Shown here piece after piece: positions 38,320 to 47,953 of a stretch of DNA of 64,000 nt. Each line of letters begins with the position of its first letter. Positions within the stretch are counted from its first letter, which is position 1. Source of the DNA: Angomonas ambiguus (taxonomy: Eukaryota; Euglenozoa; Kinetoplastea; Trypanosomatida; Trypanosomatidae); NCBI GenBank assembly GCA_019695575.1, contig JADNSB010000082.1, positions 1 through 64,000 on the forward strand. Direction: 5' to 3'. The position numbers were made by a program, and so were the translations under genes. The notes beneath the pieces are model-generated. The model was not told the DNA's origin. It searched no databases and saw nothing but the letters and a program-made list of their open reading frames with translations.

Positions 38320-38742
38320 TGGACAGTTTCAATACACACACTGCACATCGTCATTGTACAGCACTTTCTAATATCATTTGTACTTGCCAAACCACCGAAT
38401 AAAACTTTAGATTCAAGAAAGACAAGAGATATATTTTTGTATTTTTGTGTTACATTAGTTATTAATATGAATTTCACTAGAATTTATTAGATTTTTTTTT
38501 TATTTTGTTGATATTCCCTTTATTTTATTTTTTGATTCTCTAATGTTCTCCTATTCCCTATTTTTCATGAATGACTCGCTTCACGTATTACTTTATTTCC
38601 TCAAGTGAGTCAATCTGTATCAGAAACGTACCTTTCTGCTTTTCTCTATTTTCTATTATTATTATTCTTAGTGTTTGCTGCAGTAGTAGCGCCGTTCTTT
38701 TCAAAGTGAGAATAAAACAAAATAAAATAAAATAGAGTAGTA
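38320..38742. other. Intergenic region
   Basis: 423 bases, AT-rich; a TTTTCTCTATTTTCTATTATTATT tract and TTAG near 38640-38672 is the likely acceptor of the ATPase-like gene. Nothing else recognised. Confidence 0.55.
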
Positions 38743-40974
38743 ATGAGTCAGGTAGAACCCGGGACTGTTGACCTGCCTTCCGAAAGGGAGTCTATTTCAC
38801 CCGATAGAGAAGTAAAGAAAAAGGTGAATATTTGCTTTCTGTTAAAGACATACCTGCGCACATTGGTCAATCCCACTGATCTTCTGATGAATATACTCCT
38901 TGTGGTGTTTCTTTTTCGAAAGTACTATGGCGTAGTTGCCATTTTCATTCCTCAGATGGTAAACTCTGTGGTGTCATTTGTGTTTGCCCTTCGCGCTGGT
39001 AGTGTGTGCACCGCACAGACCAGCGATGAGAGTGGTGTATCGTTCGTAGAACACTTTGGCCGTTGGGAATTAGTACCCCCCGAGGAGTGGGTGGAAGGGG
39101 ATGTCATAAAACTAGTTCATGGAAATCGAGTCGCGGTAGATGGGATTCTCCTTTCTGGGAAGGTGGTGGTGCGCAGCTCGATTGAGGACGGGATTTCTAC
39201 GGCGATTCCTTGTCAACCAGGAGATCGGGTACGGTGTGGTATGTTTGTAATGGAAGGTATCGCTCTGGCCAAGGTGACGAGGGAGACAACAGACGACACC
39301 GCCGCCCCTCCCACAATAGTGAAGGAATCTTCCGATTTAGAAAAAATGTTGAGTCGTCTTATTGTTTCCCTTTTGGGTATTACGCTTGTTGTAACCTTTG
39401 CTGTTTCCGGTGTATCAGCGGGCTACTACGAGGAGTCCTTGGAGCAAATCCTTTTACTGATGGGTGTGTACTTTCTCTTGGGAATTCCTTTCGGTGTGGA
39501 ATCACTTTCCGCCATCCTCGTTCACCGTTCCAATATCGTAGTTATGGACTCCCACCGGGTCCGTCTACAGCGACCATCTGCCCTTTACTCACTCGCCCTC
39601 GCCAATATCGCGTGCGTCGATAAAACAGACACTATCACATGCGGGATAAAAGTTTCTTCCGAGCATTATGTGTTTCAAAAACACTACACTTTGCACAGCT
39701 TACTAGAGTTGGCGGCCCTGTGCACCCGGTGGCGTGAACCGGCCGTCAGTGCGAAGGACCTGGCGATCCTGCGATCCGTAAATCTAAACAACTGTGACGC
39801 CTACACCCAACTCGAGTTCAACCCACAGACAGAGGAACACCACTATACGACCTCACTCTTGACACTGTCCGATGGAAGTACTTTCCGCGTCGCCAAAGGC
39901 GGTCCGTCTGAGATTATCGATTTATTACAGTGCCATGAAAAAATGAAACAAGAGGTTCTTACAGTGGTGGAGAAGCTAAAACAACAATCCAAAATGTTTG
40001 TCCTGGTGGCCAACTGTATGAATGAGGAAAAGGGTTGGCAGCCCGTCGGGGTGATTATTTTTGAAGATGCGATTGTAGAAGGCGCGGAGGAGATAGTGAA
40101 GGACTTGTGGGATCAGTTTGCCATTCAGACGAAACTCCTCAGTGGAGACGGCCCGGAGCGAACCGCTTCCGTGGCCAACGACGTTGGCATTCCTGGGAAT
40201 ACCATAATACAAGGCGGAGAGTTGCCGCCCGCAATCACAGAAGCATCGGAGCCTTTATTGGGTACGCTGTACGCGGATATCACGTTGTCGTCGAACATTT
40301 TCGCTGGTTTACGTGGCTCACAAAAGGCGTTGGTGGTGGAGGTGTTACAACAGTGCTCCCACAAAGTTGTGTATGTGGGGAATGGAGCGAATGATGCGGA
40401 GGCATTTCGTCTGGCCAACGCCAGTGTCGCCGTTCCGACCTCTGTGAGTACCCTCCTCGACTCTAGTGATATCGTTCTACTAGAAGAAGACTATTTACCG
40501 TTACTGTTACAGCTGATAGAAAAGGCGAAGGCGTGTGTGGGCTTCCTAAACCTCAACCTCTGCTTTAGGACCGCCAGTTTGATTTACCACCTACTCGTCG
40601 TGACACTGTTGTTCTCCTTCCCTCTTCTACTGTCTAACGCTACCCCAATCGACTTCAGTGCATTGATCTCCCCTGCTATTATTCTGGTGGTAGTGACTGC
40701 CTCTCACGCCTTTGCCTTGGCGCTTGACTTTGATGAGGATAGCCGATTAAAGGTTGAAACAGACTCCTTTGTAGGCTATCGCGGTAGAATGGGACTCGTC
40801 TGTGTCGTTATTGCGTTGTGGTACGCTCTCAGCTCCTTGGGGTTTGTTTACTTTCTGACCATAGTGCGTAGTACTACTCTATTCGACACCTCGGCCGACT
40901 TTTCACGAATCGCCGTTCAATTTGTATTGGCGCACCTCACCCTGGGGCACTATGTTGATGGCGTTGAACTTTAG
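38743..40974 (+). CDS. Degenerate P3A-type (plasma-membrane H+) ATPase homologue
   Basis: 743 residues. Topology and sequence follow the P3A proton pumps: M1-M2 hairpin (about 45-85), actuator domain, M3-M4 (about 205-255), phosphorylation/nucleotide domains, then M5-M8. Catalytic motifs are altered. TGES is SIEDGIS (about 146-152), so the dephosphorylating Glu is lost. The M4 PVALP motif reads IPFGVES. DKTGT is DKTDT (Asp293 kept). TGD is SGDG. GDGxND is GNGAND. The M6 ILND is TASH, so the proton-binding Asp is gone. The frame stops in the M8-M9 region, while family-like sequence continues in another frame to 41320 (see next entry). It therefore looks like a pseudoenzyme or decaying gene. 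A KGGPSE nucleotide-site motif is retained. Any remaining role would be structural or regulatory. Confidence 0.8.
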   Translation: MSQVEPGTVDLPSERESISPDREVKKKVNICFLLKTYLRTLVNPTDLLMNILLVVFLFRKYYGVVAIFIPQMVNSVVSFVFALRAGSVCTAQTSDESGVSFVEHFGRWELVPPEEWVEGDVIKLVHGNRVAVDGILLSGKVVVRSSIEDGISTAIPCQPGDRVRCGMFVMEGIALAKVTRETTDDTAAPPTIVKESSDLEKMLSRLIVSLLGITLVVTFAVSGVSAGYYEESLEQILLLMGVYFLLGIPFGVESLSAILVHRSNIVVMDSHRVRLQRPSALYSLALANIACVDKTDTITCGIKVSSEHYVFQKHYTLHSLLELAALCTRWREPAVSAKDLAILRSVNLNNCDAYTQLEFNPQTEEHHYTTSLLTLSDGSTFRVAKGGPSEIIDLLQCHEKMKQEVLTVVEKLKQQSKMFVLVANCMNEEKGWQPVGVIIFEDAIVEGAEEIVKDLWDQFAIQTKLLSGDGPERTASVANDVGIPGNTIIQGGELPPAITEASEPLLGTLYADITLSSNIFAGLRGSQKALVVEVLQQCSHKVVYVGNGANDAEAFRLANASVAVPTSVSTLLDSSDIVLLEEDYLPLLLQLIEKAKACVGFLNLNLCFRTASLIYHLLVVTLLFSFPLLLSNATPIDFSALISPAIILVVVTASHAFALALDFDEDSRLKVETDSFVGYRGRMGLVCVVIALWYALSSLGFVYFLTIVRSTTLFDTSADFSRIAVQFVLAHLTLGHYVDGVEL

Positions 40975-41320
40975 AAGTGTTCACTTTCTGGCGAGAGCAC
41001 AACGGTGCAGCGCGACTTGTGTTATTGTAATGTATTGCGCACAAGCCATCTCATTCGGGTTCGCCGTGGCCTACTCCTTCTTGTATTCTTATAACCTTTT
41101 CCTATTTGGGTTGATGTACCTTATCATTATATGTTGGATGTTTGTCACCTTTTTGGTGGCGGAGTTCGGGAAAGTGGTGCTGAACAAAGTGTTGAACGTC
41201 CTTTCCGTGTGCACACCCGCGGCTGTTACCCCTCCCAATGCCCGCCGTCGTCGCCGCGTCCACTGGATGAGCGGAGTGATAAACACTTTGAATGAAAAAG
41301 TTATAACTGCTGAAAGCTAA
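40958..41320 (+). pseudogene. Out-of-frame C-terminal part of the P3A-type ATPase
   Basis: An open frame shifted relative to the preceding gene, overlapping it by 17 bases. It encodes RSVHFLARAQR, then two hydrophobic segments (IVMYCAQAISFGFAVAYSFLY and FGLMYLIIICWMFVTFLVAEFG) and a basic tail. This matches the order in P3A pumps after M8: RS.SF..R, M9, M10, then a cytoplasmic tail. The parsimonious reading is one ATPase gene interrupted by a frame change near 40940-40975, either natural or a sequencing error. An ATG at 40958 could alternatively start a separate small membrane protein. Confidence 0.6.
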
Positions 41321-41547
41321 TCCCAACTGTTTTTTTTTTTTTTTATGGTTGTTTTGTTATACCTCGAGTATCTCCCCGTGTTTTGTTTTTATGGTGTTTA
41401 TCTACCCCTTTTTCCAACGGAACCATATATGTTATAATATTTATGAGTGATTATAGTAGCCGCTTTACTCCTTCCCCCCCCCCTTTCCCTATTTACTTAT
41501 AATCGTAATTAAATATCAAAACAAAGCGAAAAACAATATTAATAGCA

Positions 41548-41868
41548 ATGATACCCGTTTCGCGCTCCAAGCAACAGGCCTTGGAAATTTCATTTCAGCA
41601 TTTAATAAGAACGGAAAAGGTAGTCCGACTAGAAGCGGAGCGGAAAGAAGCAAAGGCCCGTTTGCGCTTGATGAGTCGTATGACAGAGGAAATAAATGAC
41701 CAGCTGGCGTACGTGGAACAGTTCAAACGAATATGGCTACAACAGCGAGCTGAATTAGAAAATGAAAGACAAGACGTTTTGGAACTGGAAAACAAAGAGC
41801 GAGTTCAAATAGAGTTAGAGTACGTTAACAAGGCCAACGATATTATTCGAAAGTTTTTCCCACGCTAA
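41548..41868 (+). CDS. Small coiled-coil protein, unknown
   Basis: 106 residues, nearly all helical with heptads (LIRTEKVVRLEAERKEAKARL and ELENERQDVLELENKERVQIEL). No other domain. Highly charged, without signal or membrane segment. The size suits a small cytoskeletal or vesicle-tether subunit, but I cannot name it. About 230 bases of non-coding sequence separate it from the ATPase remnant, with a pyrimidine-rich stretch at 41467-41490. Confidence 0.6.
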   Translation: MIPVSRSKQQALEISFQHLIRTEKVVRLEAERKEAKARLRLMSRMTEEINDQLAYVEQFKRIWLQQRAELENERQDVLELENKERVQIELEYVNKANDIIRKFFPR

Positions 41869-42040
41869 ATGGCAAAAACTAATAATGACACCGTTGTGGT
41901 TGTTTTTTTATTCTCTTTAGTGTACAATATGAATACCGATCGGAATATTTCCAAACTTTAAAAAAAAGGGGGAGTGTACAATCATATTTTACGTAATAAC
42001 TTATTTCCGTAGTGTCACTTTTATTTTTTGATGCTCTTTC

Positions 42041-42073
42041 CCCTCTCTCTCTCTCTCTCTCTCTCTTTCACAG
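42041..42073 (+). promoter_or_regulatory. Predicted trans-splice acceptor: long (CT)n tract
   Basis: CCCCTCTCTCTC... run ending TTTCACAG, AG at 42072-42073. It lies inside the in-frame ORF from 42028, showing that the encoded Ser-Leu repeat 'signal peptide' there is an artefact; the first ATG downstream is at 42133. Confidence 0.7.
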
Positions 42074-42132
42074 TTTCATTTTTGGACTTTGTTTTCTTCC
42101 TCTTTTTTACACTAGCTGAAAATCTTCGGTGG

Positions 42133-44814
42133 ATGATGTCCAATAATTATCGGACTCCAGGGAGAGGGAGTCAGACGCGTCAAAATTCGAACTCCGGGAG
42201 CCGCATTGTACGGTCGGCACTAGAGACCCTGATCGACGCCCCTTCACCCGAATTAGGCAACGTGGCACAGACCAGAAAAAGTGGATTTACCGTTTCCTTC
42301 GCCAACGCCCCACCAGTGTCGCTGGCAGGGTCCCACCCAGGAGTTCCTCCAGAGGAGCCCAGTGCCCTTCTTTACCTGAGTCCTGCGAGCCGTGGGAGGG
42401 CGATCATAGAGGAGCGAAACGAGTCTTCGCCCTCCTCCCTAACACCAGACCCATCACGAAGTCTGTGGAGGGAGGAAGACGCCGTACCAGCAGTCTCTAT
42501 TCCCGCCGTGAAACGTCCTCCTTCCATCCCAGATGGAAATACTTTCACACAAAGTGACGTGGAGGAACAAATTAAAGTAGCGCTAATGGCGTACCAAGAA
42601 CAGAGAGACCAGGAGGAGACGGCGCTGCTGGATGAGGTGGGTAAAGAAGTAGAGGAACAAAACCGTCGCTACGCGGCACTGATAGAGGTGAACCAGGAAC
42701 TTGGGGTGGAGAAAAAAGAGCTTCAGGGGAAATTGAAGGAGGTTCAAACGCAATGTGAGACCTTTAAGGAGGCGTTGAATACCCTTCGGGTGGAACTACA
42801 TCAGCAAAAAACACTCAATGACCGCTTAAAAGTGCAACTCGGTCACGCCAAAGACGCGTTTCGGGAGACCAATGAAGAGAGTGAAGGTCAAAAAGAGGTT
42901 CGCGAGGAGTTGGAAAAAAAAGTAACGGACCTCAAAAGCAAATTACAAGAATCCGAACGAAAGGTTCACCGTTTAGAGCAATCTCATCAACAGTTTGAGC
43001 AAGATAAGGAGGAGATTAGAGAACGGATGAGTACCCTTAGTACATGCATGGGAGAAATGGAAAGCAGTCTGAAGCAGAAGGATGATCTAATTGCGAAACT
43101 CCAACGAAAAGCGTTGGACGCTAGCAAAAGGGTAATGAAGGACCACAAGGAAGACGAAAGAGTGAAAAAGTTAGAAGAACAGTTACAGCAACAAACCGAT
43201 GAGGTGCGACACAAGATGCACCGCATTTTGCTTTTAGAACAGGAAAATAACCACTTAAAAAATGAAATCAAAATCCAATCCGGTTTTATGGGCACTGCAC
43301 TTTCCCACCAGAATAGTATTTTGACTCTATTGGAGACCCTCAAGGCAATGGCCGAGTCGATTCAGGTAGAGTTGACGCACAGACGCGGTGGGGCCCATCC
43401 CTCCCATCGTCTCTTTAGTGGGGCCTACTTAAAATCCAAACCCACCCGGGCCAAGCCTTCCCACAAATCTTCGTCTCCCTCTATAGACAGTACGCATCAA
43501 TCCAAACAGCTTTCCGACCTTAATGCAACCGTTGTAGCGACCATCAAGGAGATTCACGCCTCATTGACGGCCGCCGAGGAGGGTCTTCGTCAACTCAAAG
43601 AATCACACCACACCAGTTCCAGTAGGGAGCAGCGTTTAAAAGAAGAACTCGACACGCTGCAGGACGACTGGGCTCAACAAAAACGAGCATTAAAGGAGTT
43701 ACAGACTGAGTGTGATCTCAGGGGACAGGATTTAGAGACGTTAGAGAAACATGTTCGCGTCCTGTATGAGAAATGTGAAACACACGAAAAGGAAACTGAA
43801 ACTTGGAAAGAAAAGTACGAACTTCAGTCTCGTGAACAGCTGCGGCTTCAGGACAGTGTAAAAGAGAAGGAGGCGCAAGTCGTATCGCTGACGGCCCAAC
43901 TGTCGGATAGGGCTCACTGCGAGGAGGAAACCGTAAAAGCCCTGAAAGAAGAGATTTCAGTAGAGCGGTCAAAGTGGGAAGAGCGTTGTAGTGATCTGCA
44001 AGCATCTCTCGAGGCGCTAGAAAAAAGAAATGTAGAGCTAGAAACCTTCGTCACAAGTGAAAAGGACACTTTGGAGAAAGAATGTGAAGCGTTAAAAGTG
44101 GAGAATAGTTCCCTGACGAATCAAATGGAATCGCTAAAAGCATCGCACGAGACTCAGCTAGATTCACTACGGGAGTCGTGTGAGTTGCTACAGGGAAAAA
44201 TCAACGATTGCCAAAATCGATTGAAGGACATGGCACACGAGTATTTCGTCTCTCATCAAAAGGAAATCTCCACTCATCTCCATATCTTGGACCTGACAGG
44301 GGAGCTGGACGACTTGGACAGGAAGAATTACGAATCCATGTCTTCCAGTGAGGTGGAATCTGTATTGGAACTAGAACAAAAAGGGAAATTAGCGGACCTT
44401 CGACAAGTGGTCATCTCCAGTGTGGGGAGGTTCACTCAGAGAGGCGGCCCACCACCTCTCCCAGCGTCCCCTTATGTGACGCCGTACCGTCTACCACACG
44501 GGACTGCCTCTAGCGCCGCCCGTCCTCCGTCCTGTTCGGTCGAGCGCTCTCTTGCCACCGGAGATGAAATGTTTGACGATTACTTTGGTGGCAGTACTTG
44601 TATTAAAGGCACCCCATTTTCCCGGGAAAGAGAGCGCAGCGTAGGGCCCCGTTGGCCCTCCAAGTCACTCTCTTCCCTCGACCGGAAACGTATTTCACCG
44701 ATTTCTATATCGCCTTTATTCCACTCCTCCCGCAATGGACTGTCCCCGTCGAACCCAAGGGAGGGTGCAGTGGACGGGAGTGTTTCCCCCGCCCGTCCTC
44801 CGATGCTGTCTTAA
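42133..44814 (+). CDS. Large coiled-coil protein, unknown
   Basis: 893 residues. The first about 130 are disordered and Ser/Pro-rich. An almost continuous coiled coil runs about 135-740, broken near 440-470 by a basic SHKSSSPS linker. The C-terminal about 130 residues are disordered, Pro/Ser/Arg-rich, with possible proline-directed phosphorylation sites (SPISISP, GTPFSRE). There are two adjacent ATGs at 42133 and 42136. No motor, calcium-binding or membrane motif is seen. Probably a cytoskeletal or nuclear scaffold (inference from composition only). Confidence 0.7.
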   Translation: MMSNNYRTPGRGSQTRQNSNSGSRIVRSALETLIDAPSPELGNVAQTRKSGFTVSFANAPPVSLAGSHPGVPPEEPSALLYLSPASRGRAIIEERNESSPSSLTPDPSRSLWREEDAVPAVSIPAVKRPPSIPDGNTFTQSDVEEQIKVALMAYQEQRDQEETALLDEVGKEVEEQNRRYAALIEVNQELGVEKKELQGKLKEVQTQCETFKEALNTLRVELHQQKTLNDRLKVQLGHAKDAFRETNEESEGQKEVREELEKKVTDLKSKLQESERKVHRLEQSHQQFEQDKEEIRERMSTLSTCMGEMESSLKQKDDLIAKLQRKALDASKRVMKDHKEDERVKKLEEQLQQQTDEVRHKMHRILLLEQENNHLKNEIKIQSGFMGTALSHQNSILTLLETLKAMAESIQVELTHRRGGAHPSHRLFSGAYLKSKPTRAKPSHKSSSPSIDSTHQSKQLSDLNATVVATIKEIHASLTAAEEGLRQLKESHHTSSSREQRLKEELDTLQDDWAQQKRALKELQTECDLRGQDLETLEKHVRVLYEKCETHEKETETWKEKYELQSREQLRLQDSVKEKEAQVVSLTAQLSDRAHCEEETVKALKEEISVERSKWEERCSDLQASLEALEKRNVELETFVTSEKDTLEKECEALKVENSSLTNQMESLKASHETQLDSLRESCELLQGKINDCQNRLKDMAHEYFVSHQKEISTHLHILDLTGELDDLDRKNYESMSSSEVESVLELEQKGKLADLRQVVISSVGRFTQRGGPPPLPASPYVTPYRLPHGTASSAARPPSCSVERSLATGDEMFDDYFGGSTCIKGTPFSRERERSVGPRWPSKSLSSLDRKRISPISISPLFHSSRNGLSPSNPREGAVDGSVSPARPPMLS

Positions 44815-45121
44815 GAAGCAGCTACACTTACACATAGATATATTATTATTATTATTTCGATAAATCATGTTTTTTTTTTTTGCTAGATTTTTAGTTTATT
44901 TTTTCCTTAAATACTATTCTGATGATTATAGTTAGATGTTAGAACCACCAACCTTCCATTACTTCTCCTACTCTTCCCCTTTCCCTACGGGTTCGTGGAC
45001 TGTCCTTGTATAGGATGTGGTACCCCCTATGCATTTTTTCTTCTAAATTCCTTTTTTTTTTTTCTCTCTTTTCTTTTTCTTTTGTTTATATATATATATA
45101 TACGTGCAGTGGGAATCTGTC
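44815..45121. other. Intergenic region with TA microsatellite
   Basis: 307 bases: T-rich tracts near 45050-45085, then a (TA)n run (about 45087-45101) and GTGCAG just before the TCF25 start. Acceptor likely in 45100-45110. Confidence 0.55.
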
Positions 45122-47113
45122 ATGTCCAGTAGACAAATCAAGCGACTTCAGCGACTTGTGAACTCCTCTTCCGCTGCGGAGGAGGAATGCACGGAGGAGG
45201 TTCCAAGTACAATGAAGCCCACAGGTAAAAGGAAAAAAACAAACAAGCAAACCGTCTCACTAGAGGAGGAGGCGGAGGTAGGTCGTACGACAAACAAGGT
45301 GGAGGTTCCAAAGAAGGATGCCCCAAAGGTGGTGGTGGAAGAGGGCACTGGGGAACCAAGGCCTAAACCGTCAGCCGAGGAGATTGAAAAGGAAAATGAG
45401 AGACGTGCTGCTAAAGCGGAAGAGAATAGACGGAAGCGAAAAAAAAGAAGAGAGGAGAAGAAAAAGGAGTTGGAGGAGGAAGAGAACGCACTGCTAGAGG
45501 AGGCCCTAAAGGCTAATGGTGAAATAAATGACAGCGGTGGTGAGACACTGGATTTACTCTCCCTTTTATTGAAGTGTGACATCAACCATTTGGATATGCA
45601 GGAAGAGAGAACTAGAATGTTCGGATCCGCGACTGTAGAGAATACCCAGGACTCACTGTTTCCACCCCATCGTGGGAATATTCGCTTCCGTAAAAATCAT
45701 CTGGCTACCCCCAATCGACACGGGTGGCCCCCTTATAACTCCCTGGGAGTCAGTTTGAAAGTCCTAGACCCACCTCCCCCTTGGAAGGGTAGACATTTTA
45801 AAGGTGCGGTACACAGTAATCCACTCGTCTACCATCTGGATACCTCGTCGGGGTCGTATCAGCGGCACGTGGACGCATTTAACACCCTTGTCGATGGTCT
45901 TCAGGACATGTCACAGCTCATCGCACATCTCGCTCGCTGGGGGATATACTGTGTTCCTCCGCTCCTGACCACCGCCGCCTCCTTCTTTACGGTTGGACAA
46001 AAGAAGTATGGGCAAGAGCTGATCGATGTCGCCCTCTACCACATCGGCTGCTTATTATTCAGCGTGAACCTCTCCGCGACATGGCGACAGCGAGTCCTGT
46101 GGGAGGCGGAGCCGTTGCTACTCACGTTGCAAATGGGGATTGATGTGGCGCTACAACGTGGTTGTATGCGGTCGGCGTTTGAGATGAGCCGTCTGTTACT
46201 CTCTTTTGACCCCACCGATCCTTGTGGGGCCTGCGTCTACCTCGCCTACACCGCATTGCGCTCCAAGCAGTGGATGTGGCTGCTGGAGGTGTATGACGGC
46301 TGTCGAAAGGCAGAGACAATGGAGGAGACTGAAGACAAAGAAACGTCTTGGTCCAGCCGTGAGGTGGAACAGTATCTTCGGGATCTACCGAGTTTTTACT
46401 TTAGCGTTGCTATGGCAAAGTTCTTCATGGAGCGAGAACAAGAGTTGGGAGATAAGGAACCCTCCAAAATACTAAAAAGATTGACCGAAGAACAGAAGGG
46501 GGTGTTGACATCTCTGCCTAGTTCTGTTGAATTGCTCTCCGATGCTATTATTCGTTTTCCATTGTGTGCGTCACTGCTGGTGAAGGAGGTGATACGGGTA
46601 TCGGAGGACCCCCCGAAGGATCCATACTGGAAAGAAGTGGAAGAGGCCTCCGACTACATTCAGGATAATTTAGAGTACCGAAGACGTGAGGAGGACCCAA
46701 ACGTCTACACCATGACGTCGGCCACACTATTTGTAAAGATTCACTCCGATATTTGGAAGCCGAAGGAAGTTCAACAGTTGTTACGAAACGTTATGGATGG
46801 TGGTCTAAGTGCCTACCACAAGGCGTCTGGTAAGAGTATTTCTTTTGTCGTAAAACTCACAGAGGCTACTGTCCTGCGAGAGAGTCTGAACCCACAAGAC
46901 TTTACCAAAGGAGAGCCCACCGCTGTCCCCGAGGATTTGTTAAGAGAAATGGAACGGGAAGAGGAGGAAAGAGAGTTGCACAATCGAATTATTGGTCTGC
47001 TCCACCACACCAGTGACGATGAGGTGGAGGAAGACGAAGACGACGACGACGAGGAGAGGGAATGGTATAGTGTGGACTCGGAGGAAGACGAAGAAAGTGA
47101 TTCCGACCAATAA
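45122..47113 (+). CDS. TCF25: TCF25/Rqc1-family protein (ribosome quality control)
   Basis: 663 residues. It begins MSSRQIKRL, like the MSxRxLRRL start of TCF25/NULP1, and that ATG is preferred over an upstream non-ATG extension. A basic/acidic Lys/Glu-rich region (about 30-145) precedes the helical TCF25 core (about 215-640): FKGAVHSNP, YHLDTSSGSYQRH, FFTVGQKKYGQEL.DVALYHI, then RGCMRSAFEMSRLLLSFDP, matching the family's 'RG..RTALE..KLLLSLDP'. It ends in an acidic tail. Yeast Rqc1 works in the ribosome-associated quality-control complex with Ltn1/Listerin, promoting ubiquitination of nascent chains on stalled 60S subunits. Same role here is by homology. Confidence 0.87.
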   Translation: MSSRQIKRLQRLVNSSSAAEEECTEEVPSTMKPTGKRKKTNKQTVSLEEEAEVGRTTNKVEVPKKDAPKVVVEEGTGEPRPKPSAEEIEKENERRAAKAEENRRKRKKRREEKKKELEEEENALLEEALKANGEINDSGGETLDLLSLLLKCDINHLDMQEERTRMFGSATVENTQDSLFPPHRGNIRFRKNHLATPNRHGWPPYNSLGVSLKVLDPPPPWKGRHFKGAVHSNPLVYHLDTSSGSYQRHVDAFNTLVDGLQDMSQLIAHLARWGIYCVPPLLTTAASFFTVGQKKYGQELIDVALYHIGCLLFSVNLSATWRQRVLWEAEPLLLTLQMGIDVALQRGCMRSAFEMSRLLLSFDPTDPCGACVYLAYTALRSKQWMWLLEVYDGCRKAETMEETEDKETSWSSREVEQYLRDLPSFYFSVAMAKFFMEREQELGDKEPSKILKRLTEEQKGVLTSLPSSVELLSDAIIRFPLCASLLVKEVIRVSEDPPKDPYWKEVEEASDYIQDNLEYRRREEDPNVYTMTSATLFVKIHSDIWKPKEVQQLLRNVMDGGLSAYHKASGKSISFVVKLTEATVLRESLNPQDFTKGEPTAVPEDLLREMEREEEERELHNRIIGLLHHTSDDEVEEDEDDDDEEREWYSVDSEEDEESDSDQ

Positions 47114-47341
47114 CCGGAGTTGTGCTTAATTCAAACTAACACACGAAAAAAAAGTAAAAATGGAATAAAAACAAAGTGATAATGTTAGACTCGGATTGCG
47201 GTTACCTATATCATCTTTTAACCCAATTTTCTTATTCCTTTTTTTTTTTCTCTTCTCTCCTGTTTTCCACTATTTTTTTTTTTTTTTGCTTTACTAAAAA
47301 ATAAAAATAAACAGGCTTTACTTCCGCACTAAAAGTTAGTG

Positions 47342-47677
47342 ATGAATTCGGATGAGCAGAGTAATTTACAGGAAAAACTCCGAAGAGTAACAGTAGGGGA
47401 TATTCAAGCTTTAACCGAAGAAGAGATAAGAAACGTAAAGAAGAATGCGACTCCCGAGGAACTTGGGATTGCCATGCGCTTCATGCTAGAACAGAACCGA
47501 TTTGCCGACATTATTACCTATAGCTCGACCGATGTCTGGAGTACGGCTGCGGTGGTTTCCGATTCCAGTTCCCCCTATTTCTACCCTCTTATTAAGGAGA
47601 AACTCGTTTTACTGTATAATATTTTACCTTATGTGAACGAAGAGTTTCTATCTACTATGGGTTCTTTTCCTCAGTGA
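47342..47677 (+). CDS. Small protein, unknown
   Basis: 111 residues from the ATG at 47342. Acidic and mostly helical (LQEKLRRVTVGDIQALTEEEIRNV), followed by a more hydrophobic C-terminal half (KLVLLYNILPYVNEEFL). No signal peptide or recognised motif. A strong T tract at 47240-47290 precedes it. I cannot assign a function. Confidence 0.6.
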   Translation: MNSDEQSNLQEKLRRVTVGDIQALTEEEIRNVKKNATPEELGIAMRFMLEQNRFADIITYSSTDVWSTAAVVSDSSSPYFYPLIKEKLVLLYNILPYVNEEFLSTMGSFPQ

Positions 47678-47953
47678 GGAAACACACGTACAAAGGAGTA
47701 GCAGAAAGAAAAAAAGTACCTTTACAGTTCATCCTCACACATACATACTCACACAACTAACTTATTATTAGCCTTAAAATGGGTACAGGTAGTTGTTGCT
47801 GTTTTTTTTTTTTCCTTTGATTGTTGTTGGTGCACTTATTTACTGTCTGCGTCAAGCAAAACCAAAATCTATTAATTTCCTTCCCTTTATCTTTTCCCCT
47901 CTTCAACATTTAAAAGTCACAGAAATAGAAAATAAATAAATAAATAAATAAAA

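Noticed and set aside
45087-45101. (TA)n run as a possible TATA element
   Set aside because: Kinetoplastid protein genes lack individual promoters; it lies in the splice-acceptor zone and is a microsatellite.
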